This document shows, piece after piece, positions 1-5,528 of a stretch of DNA of 5,528 nucleotides. The DNA is from RZYP01 sp964386405 (GTDB taxonomy: Bacteria > Bacillota > Negativicutes > Acidaminococcales > Acidaminococcaceae): contig CAYLRW010000090.1 in NCBI GenBank assembly GCA_964386405.1, positions 1 through 5,528 on the forward strand. The letters are read 5' to 3'. The notes beneath the pieces are model-generated. The model searched no databases. It saw nothing but the letters and a program-made list of their open reading frames with translations, and was not told where the DNA came from. Made by a program: the position numbers and the translations under genes. Position 1 is the stretch's first letter. Each line of letters starts with the position of its first letter.

Positions 1-38
1 ATTGCCAGAGAAGGCAGCCAAGGTTCAATAAAGTTCAT
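1..38 (-). CDS. 5' end of an unidentified leftward gene (partial)
   Basis: Reading leftwards, an ATG at 38-36 opens a frame that stays open to the window edge and encodes MNFIEPWLPSLA. A near-perfect Shine-Dalgarno (AGGAGGT on the minus strand, 50-44) sits 5 bases upstream, and a candidate promoter lies behind it, so a real gene start is likely although only 12 codons are visible. The fragment is too short to assign a family. It is divergent from the DUF456-led operon and shares a 139-base intergenic region with it. Confidence 0.55.
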   Translation of the reverse strand, partial: MNFIEPWLPSLA

Positions 39-43
39 ATATT

Positions 44-50
44 ACCTCCT
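44..50 (-). promoter_or_regulatory. Ribosome binding site of the leftward partial gene
   Basis: The minus strand reads AGGAGGT, close to the full anti-Shine-Dalgarno complement, 5 bases before an ATG. This site is the main reason for calling a gene start at position 38. Confidence 0.65.
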
Positions 51-62
51 GTAATTATTTTA

Positions 63-92
63 ATTTTAGCACTGAAACAATAGGACTGGCAA
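63..92 (-). promoter_or_regulatory. Candidate sigma-A promoter, leftward
   Basis: On the minus strand TTGCCA (92-87) and TAAAAT (68-63) are separated by 18 bases and resemble -35 and -10 boxes. Transcription would begin near position 56, leaving a short leader before the AGGAGGT site. The -35 box overlaps a short palindrome, GGCAATGCC (88-96), which could be an operator or chance. This is a pattern match only. Confidence 0.4.
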
Positions 93-131
93 TGCCTAAG
101 CAGCAACCTTATTTTAGTTAGTCTCCTTATA

Positions 132-140
132 TGGTATAAT
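132..140 (+). promoter_or_regulatory. Candidate extended -10 promoter of the rightward operon
   Basis: TGGTATAAT is a perfect TATAAT box (135-140) preceded by the TGn element of an extended -10 promoter. No good -35 box lies 16-18 bases upstream (TTTTAG at 112-117 is the 17-base-spaced hexamer), which fits the extended -10 class. Transcription would start near position 147, about 31 bases before the GTG start of the first gene. It would drive the four-gene operon that ends at the hairpin at 3413-3453. Confidence 0.6.
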
Positions 141-177
141 CTAAAACAAATAATGAAAAGAACAAGGAGAATACTCA

Positions 178-684
178 GTGGAACAGTGGTTTGGCAATAT
201 CATCCTCTATCTCGTTGTTATGGTTTGTCTTTTTCTGACGTTTCTGAGCATGATGGGTAATGTCTGGCTGCTTGGCACAGCACTTATTTTTGCTTTTTTT
301 GATCATTTTATAAGGTTTAATGAAGAATTTTTACTTTATCTGTTTCTGGTTTTTGCCGCAGGCGAACTTTGGGAGTTTTTCATTTCTTTCTTTGGTGTTA
401 AACGCAAAAATGTTTCATGGGCAACGGTAATATTTATTGGTATGGGTACCATGGTTGGAGTCATTGCAGGAACAGCTGTCTTACCACTTTTTGGTTCAGT
501 GATTGGTGGAGTGGCTGGTTCTGGTTTGACGGCTTTTACAATAGAATATAATAAAAACAGCAGTAAGGATGATGCCTGGAATCTAGCCTTGCTGGCAATG
601 AAAACTCAGCTTTTGGCTGCTTTAGGTAAAATTACAGCTGGCGTAGTTATGGCTAGCATGATGGTATTACAGACATTGAAATAG
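178..684 (+). CDS. DUF456-family integral membrane protein
   Basis: This 168-residue, very hydrophobic protein has the layout of the DUF456 family, whose function is unknown. Rough membrane segments are at residues 8-26, 28-45, 51-72 and 82-118, with a last hydrophobic stretch near 137-165. The family-like core is GELWEFF (residues 62-68), then a basic turn (VKRKN, 74-78), then a long glycine-rich stretch (G88, G90, G94, G98, G106, G110, G111, G114, G116) resembling a glycine-zipper membrane hairpin. Length is normal for the family. The start is GTG, chosen because AAGGAG at 164-169 is 8 bases upstream; the ATG at 153-155 is in another frame and lies before that site. It is the first gene of the operon, and its stop codon overlaps the ribosome binding site of the next gene. 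Family assignment is from pattern memory; any role is open. Confidence 0.8.
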   Translation: MEQWFGNIILYLVVMVCLFLTFLSMMGNVWLLGTALIFAFFDHFIRFNEEFLLYLFLVFAAGELWEFFISFFGVKRKNVSWATVIFIGMGTMVGVIAGTAVLPLFGSVIGGVAGSGLTAFTIEYNKNSSKDDAWNLALLAMKTQLLAALGKITAGVVMASMMVLQTLK

Positions 685-696
685 GAGGAGATAAGG

Positions 697-1068
697 ATGC
701 AATTTAAATTTGCCCACAATAATTTTAATGTTCTTGATCTTGATAAAAGCCTGAAGTTTTATGAAGAGGCCTTGGGCTTGAAGGAAAAACGGCGCAAGGA
801 GGCTGCCGATGGCAGTTTTATCCTTATTTATCTTGGCGACACACAAACAAGCCATCTTTTGGAACTGACCTGGCTCAGAGATCGTACTGAACCGTACAAT
901 CTTGGTGAAAATGAATTTCATCTGGCGTTTGAAGTAGACGATTATGAAGCTGCACATGCCAAACATGCAAAAATGGGCTGCATTTGTTATGAAAATCCAG
1001 CGATGGGCATTTATTTTATTAATGATCCTGATAATTATTGGTTAGAGATAGTTCCGGCTAAAAAATAA
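697..1068 (+). CDS. VOC-family protein, glyoxalase I-like (gloA-like)
   Basis: This 123-residue protein has two beta-alpha-beta-beta-beta modules typical of the vicinal oxygen chelate fold. It matches the bacterial glyoxalase I pattern, and all four expected metal ligands are present: H7, E56 (in LELTW), H75 (in EFHLAFEV) and E117 (in NYWLEIVP). Classical glyoxalase I converts the methylglyoxal-thiol hemithioacetal to lactoylthiol in the cytoplasm, normally using a Ni or Co site and glutathione. Compared with E. coli GloA (135 residues) the loop before the last strand is shorter, with the KGGT-type segment replaced by AMGIYF, so thiol or substrate preference may differ. Start: ATG with AGGAGG at 683-688, 8 bases upstream and overlapping the stop of the DUF456 gene, which suggests coupled translation. 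Another VOC activity, such as a lyase or isomerase, is possible. Confidence 0.85.
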   Translation: MQFKFAHNNFNVLDLDKSLKFYEEALGLKEKRRKEAADGSFILIYLGDTQTSHLLELTWLRDRTEPYNLGENEFHLAFEVDDYEAAHAKHAKMGCICYENPAMGIYFINDPDNYWLEIVPAKK

Positions 1069-1102
1069 GAGAGAAAGTCAACCGGACGGGGAGGGGAAAA
1101 TT

Positions 1103-2068
1103 ATGCTAAAAACAATGAAAGTTGTTGCCAGCGGCAGAATGAGGCAGCCGGCTTTTGATTTGCTTGATGCTGAGACAACTCTGTATCCATGGCAAAAGGG
1201 CGGCAAAATGCCTCAGGACGCCTTTGATGAGTTGTTGGCAGAGGCAGATGGACTTTTTTCGGCAGGAAATATTAAAATTGATGAAGCTCTGCTTGCCAAA
1301 GCACCAAAATTAAAGGTAGTGGCCCAGGCTTCAGTGGGCTATGACAATATTGATGTCAAGGCTTGCCAGGCACATGGCGTGCGTATTGGCAATACACCGG
1401 GCGTTTTAGTTGATGCTGTGGCTGACCTTGCTTATGGCCTGCTGCTGGATAGTGCCAGAATGATTGTCCGCGGACATGAGCATGTGAAAAGCGGTGCCTG
1501 GGGCGAACACAAAGGCCTTGGTTTTGGTGTTGACCTGGCTGGCAAAACTTTAGGTATTATCGGCCTGGGAGCTATTGGCAGCGCAGTTGTGCCACGTGCG
1601 CAAGCCAGCAAGATGAAAGTTGTTTATTATAATACGCATAGGCGTACAGATGAAGCAGAACTCAGTGTTCAATACGTCGATTTCACGACGCTTTTGTCTA
1701 CTGCAGATTTTGTTATGGTCATGGTTCCTTTGACCGAAAAAACCAAAGGTTTGCTGGGAACCAGTGAATTTGCCATGATGAAGCCAACCGCACGCTTAAT
1801 TAATACTTCGCGTGGCAAAGTCATTGATACCATGGCCCTTTATCAGGCTTTAAAAGATGGTAAGCTTGCTGCGGCGGCCTTGGATGTTGTGGAACCTGAA
1901 CCTTTGCCAGGTGACCATCCTTTGCTGACTTTGCCTAATATCACGATCACTCCTCATATAGGGACTTCAACGGTCGAAACAAGAGATGCGATGGCACTTC
2001 TGACTGCCAAAAATATTCTGGCTGCTTTGGAAGGCAAGCCGATGCCGGCTGAGGTCTTGGCAAAATGA
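1103..2068 (+). CDS. D-2-hydroxyacid dehydrogenase (glyoxylate/hydroxypyruvate reductase type)
   Basis: This 321-residue protein is a full-length member of the D-isomer-specific 2-hydroxyacid dehydrogenases, cytoplasmic enzymes that reversibly reduce 2-oxoacids with NAD(P)H. The substrate loop is SVGYDNID (77-84), the Rossmann glycine motif GLGAIG is at 154-159, and the catalytic set is R237 (NTSRG), E266 (PEP) and H285 (TPHIG). After the second Rossmann strand, the acidic residue of NAD-type enzymes is replaced by N177 and followed by H179, R180 and R181, which suggests NADPH preference. The closest functional type I would name is glyoxylate/hydroxypyruvate or 2-ketogluconate reductase; the exact substrate cannot be read from sequence. 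Start: ATG at 1103 with GGAGG at 1090-1094; a second ATG at 1115 has no comparable site. It follows the VOC gene by 34 bases with no terminator between, so the two are probably cotranscribed. Confidence 0.9.
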   Translation: MLKTMKVVASGRMRQPAFDLLDAETTLYPWQKGGKMPQDAFDELLAEADGLFSAGNIKIDEALLAKAPKLKVVAQASVGYDNIDVKACQAHGVRIGNTPGVLVDAVADLAYGLLLDSARMIVRGHEHVKSGAWGEHKGLGFGVDLAGKTLGIIGLGAIGSAVVPRAQASKMKVVYYNTHRRTDEAELSVQYVDFTTLLSTADFVMVMVPLTEKTKGLLGTSEFAMMKPTARLINTSRGKVIDTMALYQALKDGKLAAAALDVVEPEPLPGDHPLLTLPNITITPHIGTSTVETRDAMALLTAKNILAALEGKPMPAEVLAK

Positions 2069-2090
2069 GAAATAGTACTGGGGCAATATT

Positions 2091-3380
2091 ATGAAGCGCG
2101 AGCTATGCTTGCAGGGCTTAACAGCTTTTAATCGGAATGATTTGATCAAGAAAATAAATCGCAGAGGACTTTTTACAGTTCAGGAGCCAGAGGAACTGCA
2201 AGAAGAAAAAAAGATTGTATTACATGGTGAAGAACAAAATGTGCAAAGACGCTTTCAACGTTTGGAACTCAAAAGTAAGCAGAGTGAATTGAAGCTTTGT
2301 ATACGTTTTGAAGAAGGAGCAGTCATCACAAGTGACTGCATAATGAAGCAAAATGATGTTTATTTTGTCTATACGGAAAAAAGCAAGGAACAAATGAAGC
2401 TTTTATTCAAGGTGCTTTTAGAGGAGATACCGTTAGTCTTAGTGGAACCGGATGTCTATGAAAGGTTGAAACAAACTAAGGGTTCCTTTAATCCTGCTTT
2501 GACCGATAAAGAAGGAAACTTTCAATTAGGTCTGTGCCGTCATTTATTTTGGCAGATTTTTTTGGTCAACCAAGGATGGGCTGATTTTTTGCATAAACCC
2601 TTGGAGAGGATAACGCTCAGGCAACTAAGGGTAAAAGTTCGACGGCTGCGCTCGTGCTTGACTTTTTTCAAGCCGGCTTTGCGGTTGGATGAGGCTTTAC
2701 TTTGGCAAAATAACCTGCGTAAGCAAGGTGAGCAGTTGGCATACCTGCGTGAGCTTGATGTTGCGTTGATGGCCATCGAAAAGATTAAAACGCCATTAAC
2801 CGGACAGAGTGAAATGTATCCGGAGAAGTTAGCAGAGCTTCTCTGGCAGGCGCGCAATAACGAAGCCCAACGCATTAAGCAGGAACTTTCTTTGAGAAAT
2901 ATTACCTTTGAACTGGCTAGTTTTATTATTTGGCTGCAAGGACAGCCTTTAGCGCCGGCTTATGCCAGTAAAGACTTAGCGTCTTTCTTGTGGAGCAGGA
3001 TCAAAGACTGGAGCAACAATATTGCTTCTTTGACGAAAAGATATCCGGACTTTTCCAATATGCTTGAAATGCATAAAATAAGGATTAAAGTTAAACGTTT
3101 TCGTTATGTAATGATGACGCTGCCTGAGATTAATAAAAACACTGGTAATATGTTACGCAAATTGAAAAAACTACAAGACGTTCTTGGGTTTTTGCATGAC
3201 GAATTTATTAATAATCAAATGGTCAGCAAAATAGCAGACACAGAAACAGAAAATTTGCAGTGTGAAGTGGCTCTTTTTAAAGGCTGGGAAAGCGCTAAGG
3301 TGGAAGCGGCTGCAACTGTTTTGCCAGATCTTTGGGAAGATTTTTGTGAAGAACTGGAAATTTGGCAGGATACTATCTGA
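2091..3380 (+). CDS. CHAD-domain protein with an unrecognised N-terminal region
   Basis: This is a 429-residue soluble protein. Residues from about 145 to 425 form a CHAD domain, an all-helical, basic-faced domain known in characterised members to bind polyphosphate. Two internal half-repeats are visible: LRQLRVKVRRLRS (176-188) followed by LRELDV (219-224), and MHKIRIKVKRFRY (327-339) followed by LQDVLGFLHD (361-370). The histidine that usually opens the first motif is arginine here (R177), while that of the second is kept (H328). Residues 1-130 sit where a CYTH triphosphatase domain is found in CYTH-CHAD fusions, but I see no ExExK motif, so this may be a degenerate CYTH remnant or something unrelated. 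The start at ATG 2091 has only a weak GGGG site (2080-2083), poorer than the other genes in the operon. It starts 22 bases after the dehydrogenase and is the last gene before the terminator. A link to polyphosphate is inferred from the family. Confidence 0.82.
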   Translation: MKRELCLQGLTAFNRNDLIKKINRRGLFTVQEPEELQEEKKIVLHGEEQNVQRRFQRLELKSKQSELKLCIRFEEGAVITSDCIMKQNDVYFVYTEKSKEQMKLLFKVLLEEIPLVLVEPDVYERLKQTKGSFNPALTDKEGNFQLGLCRHLFWQIFLVNQGWADFLHKPLERITLRQLRVKVRRLRSCLTFFKPALRLDEALLWQNNLRKQGEQLAYLRELDVALMAIEKIKTPLTGQSEMYPEKLAELLWQARNNEAQRIKQELSLRNITFELASFIIWLQGQPLAPAYASKDLASFLWSRIKDWSNNIASLTKRYPDFSNMLEMHKIRIKVKRFRYVMMTLPEINKNTGNMLRKLKKLQDVLGFLHDEFINNQMVSKIADTETENLQCEVALFKGWESAKVEAAATVLPDLWEDFCEELEIWQDTI

Positions 3381-3412
3381 GATATTGTTTTTGTTTGCTC
3401 AATAGAACATAA

Positions 3413-3453
3413 AAAAATCCTTGTAAATGCGATAAGCATTTACAAGGATTTTT
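3413..3453. terminator. Bidirectional rho-independent terminator
   Basis: A perfect 18-bp inverted repeat (3413-3430 with 3436-3453) encloses a 5-base loop, GATAA. The inner 13 pairs are of mixed composition and the outer five are A:T, so each strand has a T-run at the 3' side of the stem (TTTTT at 3449-3453 rightwards; seven T at 3417-3411 leftwards). It lies 33 bases after the CHAD stop and 13 bases after the leftward oxidoreductase stop, so it can end both converging transcripts. Confidence 0.92.
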
Positions 3454-3465
3454 GGGTTTTAAAGA

Positions 3466-4842
3466 CTATTCTTCACATTCGGCCAGAAGTTTTTTGGCGT
3501 CAATATATTGGGCAATACCGGCTGCTACCTTTTTGGATTCTTTCATCGCCAGTACGACGGTTTTTGGACCATGCACAACGTCGCCGCTGCTGAAAACACC
3601 GGCCCTGGTTGTCATACCATAAGGACGCTCTTTCGTAATGACAAAACCACGTTCGTCAACTTGGATGCCTTTGGTTGTAGAAACAATACGTGCAGCTGGT
3701 CGCTGACCAACTGCTAAAATCACAGCATCACAGGGAATGATTTCCTGACCGCCTGTTTCTACAAATTTACCTTCCTGGTCTTTCACAATGTTTTGCACCA
3801 AGAGACCAGCCAATTCGGTTTCATCTGCGGGAGCCGCTTTGGCACGTGTAGTGGTGAGGGCGCGCATTTGCTTTTTGTTTAGATAACCAAGAGGTTTCTT
3901 CAAAAACTTGAATTGCACTCCTTCTTGAAGCGCAGCCTCATATTCGGAAGGGAGACAGGACATTTCTTCGACAGTTTTATGGTAAAGGACGGTAACGCTT
4001 CCTGAAGTGCGCCGGATGGCAGTGCGGGCTGCGTCAATAGCGACATTGCCGGCACCGATAACGACAACTTCATCATCATCGTGAATAAGAACTTCTTTTT
4101 TGTCTAGTTTGCCGGAATCAGCTAAAACAACTACGCGCAGAAAATAAGTAGCGGTAAGAATGCCGGAAAGCTCCTGCCCTGGGATGTCGAGCGTGCGTGG
4201 CAGTGCTGTCCCGGTGCCCATGAAAATCGCGTCATAACCTTGGGTAAACAAGTCATCAACGGTCATATCCGGCCCAATCAGTTTTTCTGTAACAATTTCT
4301 ACACCTAAATTACGTAGGATATTTATTTCTCTGCGCACAACATCTTTTTCCAGACGGAATTCAGGGATGCCGAAAAGTAAGACGCCGCCAGGTTCCGGCT
4401 GACCTTCAAAAATAGTAACGGCGAAATCCATTTTGGCCAGGTCACCTGCTACTGTAAGACCGGCAGGGCCCGAACCGATAACGGCGACCTTGCCTCTTTT
4501 GCCCGTAGAAGGCGGCGCAGGGTTCAAACCATATTCATGGGCAAAGTCTGCAATAAACATTTCTAAGCTGCCGATGGGGATGGCAGAGTTTTTCTTGGCA
4601 AGGATGCAATGAGCTTCACACTGCTTTTCATGGGCACAGACACGGCCGCAGATAGCCGGCAGATTGCTGCGCTCAGCTATAGTTTCATATGCAGTGCCAA
4701 TATTACCTTCACTGAGGGCACGGACAAATTCAGGGATATTGTTTTCAATCGGGCAACCTGTGCGGCAAAGGGGACGAGAGCAATTCAGACAACGTTTTGC
4801 TTCCGTTATTGCCTCCTGCATCGTCATTGTTTTACTCATCAT
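3466..4842 (-). CDS. GltD/NfnB-like FAD and NAD(P)H-dependent oxidoreductase
   Basis: This 458-residue protein has the full layout of the glutamate synthase small subunit family, which passes electrons from NADPH through FAD and Fe-S clusters. Cysteines C18, C21, C26, C30 and C65, C69, C75, C79 form the N-terminal Fe-S domain. The FAD Rossmann motif is GSGPAG (123-128), the nucleotide motif is GAGNVA (263-268), and the C-terminal FAD motif is SSGDVVHG (418-425). The usual YRR-x-EEMPA segment of the pyridine nucleotide site is altered to YHK-x-VEEMSC (287-296). No large subunit (GltB) or NfnA-like partner is adjacent, so glutamate synthase, a ferredoxin:NADP oxidoreductase or another stand-alone role are all possible. 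It overlaps the 3' end of cysE. The ATG at 4842 is only 3 bases from its ribosome site; the second ATG (4839) is better spaced and may be the true start. Confidence 0.88.
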   Translation of the reverse strand: MMSKTMTMQEAITEAKRCLNCSRPLCRTGCPIENNIPEFVRALSEGNIGTAYETIAERSNLPAICGRVCAHEKQCEAHCILAKKNSAIPIGSLEMFIADFAHEYGLNPAPPSTGKRGKVAVIGSGPAGLTVAGDLAKMDFAVTIFEGQPEPGGVLLFGIPEFRLEKDVVRREINILRNLGVEIVTEKLIGPDMTVDDLFTQGYDAIFMGTGTALPRTLDIPGQELSGILTATYFLRVVVLADSGKLDKKEVLIHDDDEVVVIGAGNVAIDAARTAIRRTSGSVTVLYHKTVEEMSCLPSEYEAALQEGVQFKFLKKPLGYLNKKQMRALTTTRAKAAPADETELAGLLVQNIVKDQEGKFVETGGQEIIPCDAVILAVGQRPAARIVSTTKGIQVDERGFVITKERPYGMTTRAGVFSSGDVVHGPKTVVLAMKESKKVAAGIAQYIDAKKLLAECEE

Positions 4843-5528
4843 TTTACCTCGTTATCAGAGTTTTTTTCGTTTAGTTTTTTCTGCAGAGAGAGGACCATTT
4901 TTTCCAGACCCTTTAACCGGCTGTCCAGTAATTTAATATCATCGGACATCTCCGTTTCGTAATCTGCAACTGGATCCGGCAAGACATCATGGTTAAGATC
5001 AATACCACCGTCAGGTGTTACTTTGACGCCGTTTTGCGTTACGACACGACCAGGAATACCGACTACTACAGAATTAGGCGGTACTTCGTGGAGAACCACC
5101 GAACCGGAACCGATTTTGGAATTGGAACCAACAGTGAACGAACCGAGAACTTTGGCACCACTGGCAACTACCACATTGTCGCCGATCGTTGGGTGGCGTT
5201 TGCCTTTTTCTTTGCCGGTACCGCCAAGGGTAACCCCTTGATAAAGGGTGACGTTGATGCCGATTTCAGCTGTTTCACCGATGACAACCCCCATACCGTG
5301 GTCGATAAAGAGGCCTCGGCTCAGTTGTGCACCCGGATGGATATCAATCCCTGTGAGAAAACGTGAAAAGGTATTGATCAGCCTTGGTAGTAATACCCAA
5401 CCGCGTTTATAGAATTTATGTGCCAGACGATGAAGCCAGATGGCATGTAAACCAGGATAACAAAGCACTACCTCCAGCTTAGATTTTGCTGCAGGGTCTC
5501 TTTGCATAACGACTTCAATGTCTTCTTT
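4839..5528 (-). CDS. cysE: Serine O-acetyltransferase (partial, 5' end beyond window)
   Basis: CysE transfers an acetyl group from acetyl-CoA to L-serine, giving O-acetylserine, the committed step of cysteine synthesis in the cytoplasm. Numbering from the Met codon at 5507, the fragment shows the helical segment LCYPGLHAIWLHRLAH (15-30), then the left-handed beta-helix of hexapeptide repeats (about 53-155). The residues matching E. coli D143, H158 and H193 are D55 (DIHP), H70 (DHGMG) and H105 (RHP). The tail LNH-x-LPDP-x-AD (171-182) and a short coiled-coil-like end (193-213) are typical of Firmicutes CysE. The frame stays open upstream of 5507 as KEDIEVV, matching the conserved N-terminus of the family, so Met 5507 is internal and the real start lies outside the window, probably by only a few codons. 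The last bases overlap the start of the GltD-like gene. Confidence 0.95.
   Translation of the reverse strand, partial: KEDIEVVMQRDPAAKSKLEVVLCYPGLHAIWLHRLAHKFYKRGWVLLPRLINTFSRFLTGIDIHPGAQLSRGLFIDHGMGVVIGETAEIGINVTLYQGVTLGGTGKEKGKRHPTIGDNVVVASGAKVLGSFTVGSNSKIGSGSVVLHEVPPNSVVVGIPGRVVTQNGVKVTPDGGIDLNHDVLPDPVADYETEMSDDIKLLDSRLKGLEKMVLSLQKKLNEKNSDNEVK
4846..4850 (-). promoter_or_regulatory. Ribosome binding site of the GltD-like gene, inside cysE
   Basis: The minus strand reads GAGGT (4850-4846) within the last cysE codons, followed by AAA and then tandem ATGATG. Spacing is 3 bases to the first ATG and 6 to the second, so the second fits better. The cysE stop TGA (4841-4839) overlaps the first ATG as ATGA and the second as TGATG, an arrangement typical of translational coupling. 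Confidence 0.65.

Noticed and set aside
153..175. ATG at 153-155 as an alternative first start
   Set aside because: It is out of frame with the DUF456 protein, precedes the good ribosome site at 164-169, and opens a short frame of no recognisable content.
667..966. Leftward frame across the VOC gene
   Set aside because: It overlaps the metal-ligand-containing VOC gene and the DUF456 stop, and resembles a shadow frame rich in K, I and F with no domain pattern.
2319..2339. Inverted repeat GCAGTCA / TGACTGC inside the CHAD gene, preceded by AAGGAG and followed by an ATG
   Set aside because: The stem is only 7 bp with a 7-base loop, no T-run follows, the ATG is too far from the AAGGAG, and the CHAD reading frame runs through it unbroken. 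Chance is the simplest reading.
2540..2875. Leftward open frame inside the CHAD gene
   Set aside because: It lies wholly opposite a well-supported coding gene, has no ribosome site that I can see, and its translation has no recognisable motif.
4609..5366. Several rightward open frames opposite cysE and the GltD-like gene
   Set aside because: They mirror conserved coding sequence on the other strand and have no convincing start signals or family motifs.
1..5528. Mobile element, CRISPR array, toxin-antitoxin or defence system
   Set aside because: No direct repeats with spacers, terminal inverted repeats, transposase or integrase motifs, or small toxin-like pairs are visible; the genes are metabolic or housekeeping families with normal spacing.

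Overview
The window looks like chromosomal DNA of a low-to-moderate GC, anaerobic-type Firmicute. The reasons are strong AGGAGG-type ribosome binding sites, tight gene spacing, a Firmicutes-style CysE with an LNH-x-LPDP-x-AD tail, and a stand-alone GltD-like flavoprotein with Fe-S cysteines. The class Negativicutes (Acidaminococcaceae or Veillonellaceae type) is my best guess, but this rests on overall impression only. I see no mobile element, phage gene, CRISPR array, tRNA or rRNA.

Layout. Positions 1-38 hold the first 12 codons of a leftward gene that leaves the window. Positions 39-177 are a divergent intergenic region with a candidate promoter for each direction. From 178 to 3380 four rightward genes are spaced by 12, 34 and 22 bases and look like one operon: a DUF456 membrane protein, a glyoxalase I-like VOC protein with all four metal ligands, a D-2-hydroxyacid dehydrogenase with a probable NADPH-type cofactor site, and a CHAD-domain protein with an unrecognised N-terminal half. 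A perfect 18-bp hairpin at 3413-3453 lies between the converging transcription units and can terminate both. From 5528 down to 3466 are two leftward genes with a 4-base or 1-base overlap: cysE (serine O-acetyltransferase, 5' end outside the window) and a GltD/NfnB-like flavoprotein oxidoreductase.

How the genes may work together. The VOC protein and the dehydrogenase both act on small 2-oxo or 2-hydroxy compounds, so the rightward operon may handle reactive carbonyls or 2-oxoacids. The membrane protein and the CHAD protein (a family linked to polyphosphate) have no obvious place in that pathway. The leftward pair couples the first committed step of cysteine synthesis to an electron-transfer flavoprotein. 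Most of the window is ordinary metabolism. I did not find a convincing new system. The points most worth a second look are the divergent CHAD protein, the altered NADPH-site motif in the GltD-like protein, and the overlap of that gene with cysE.
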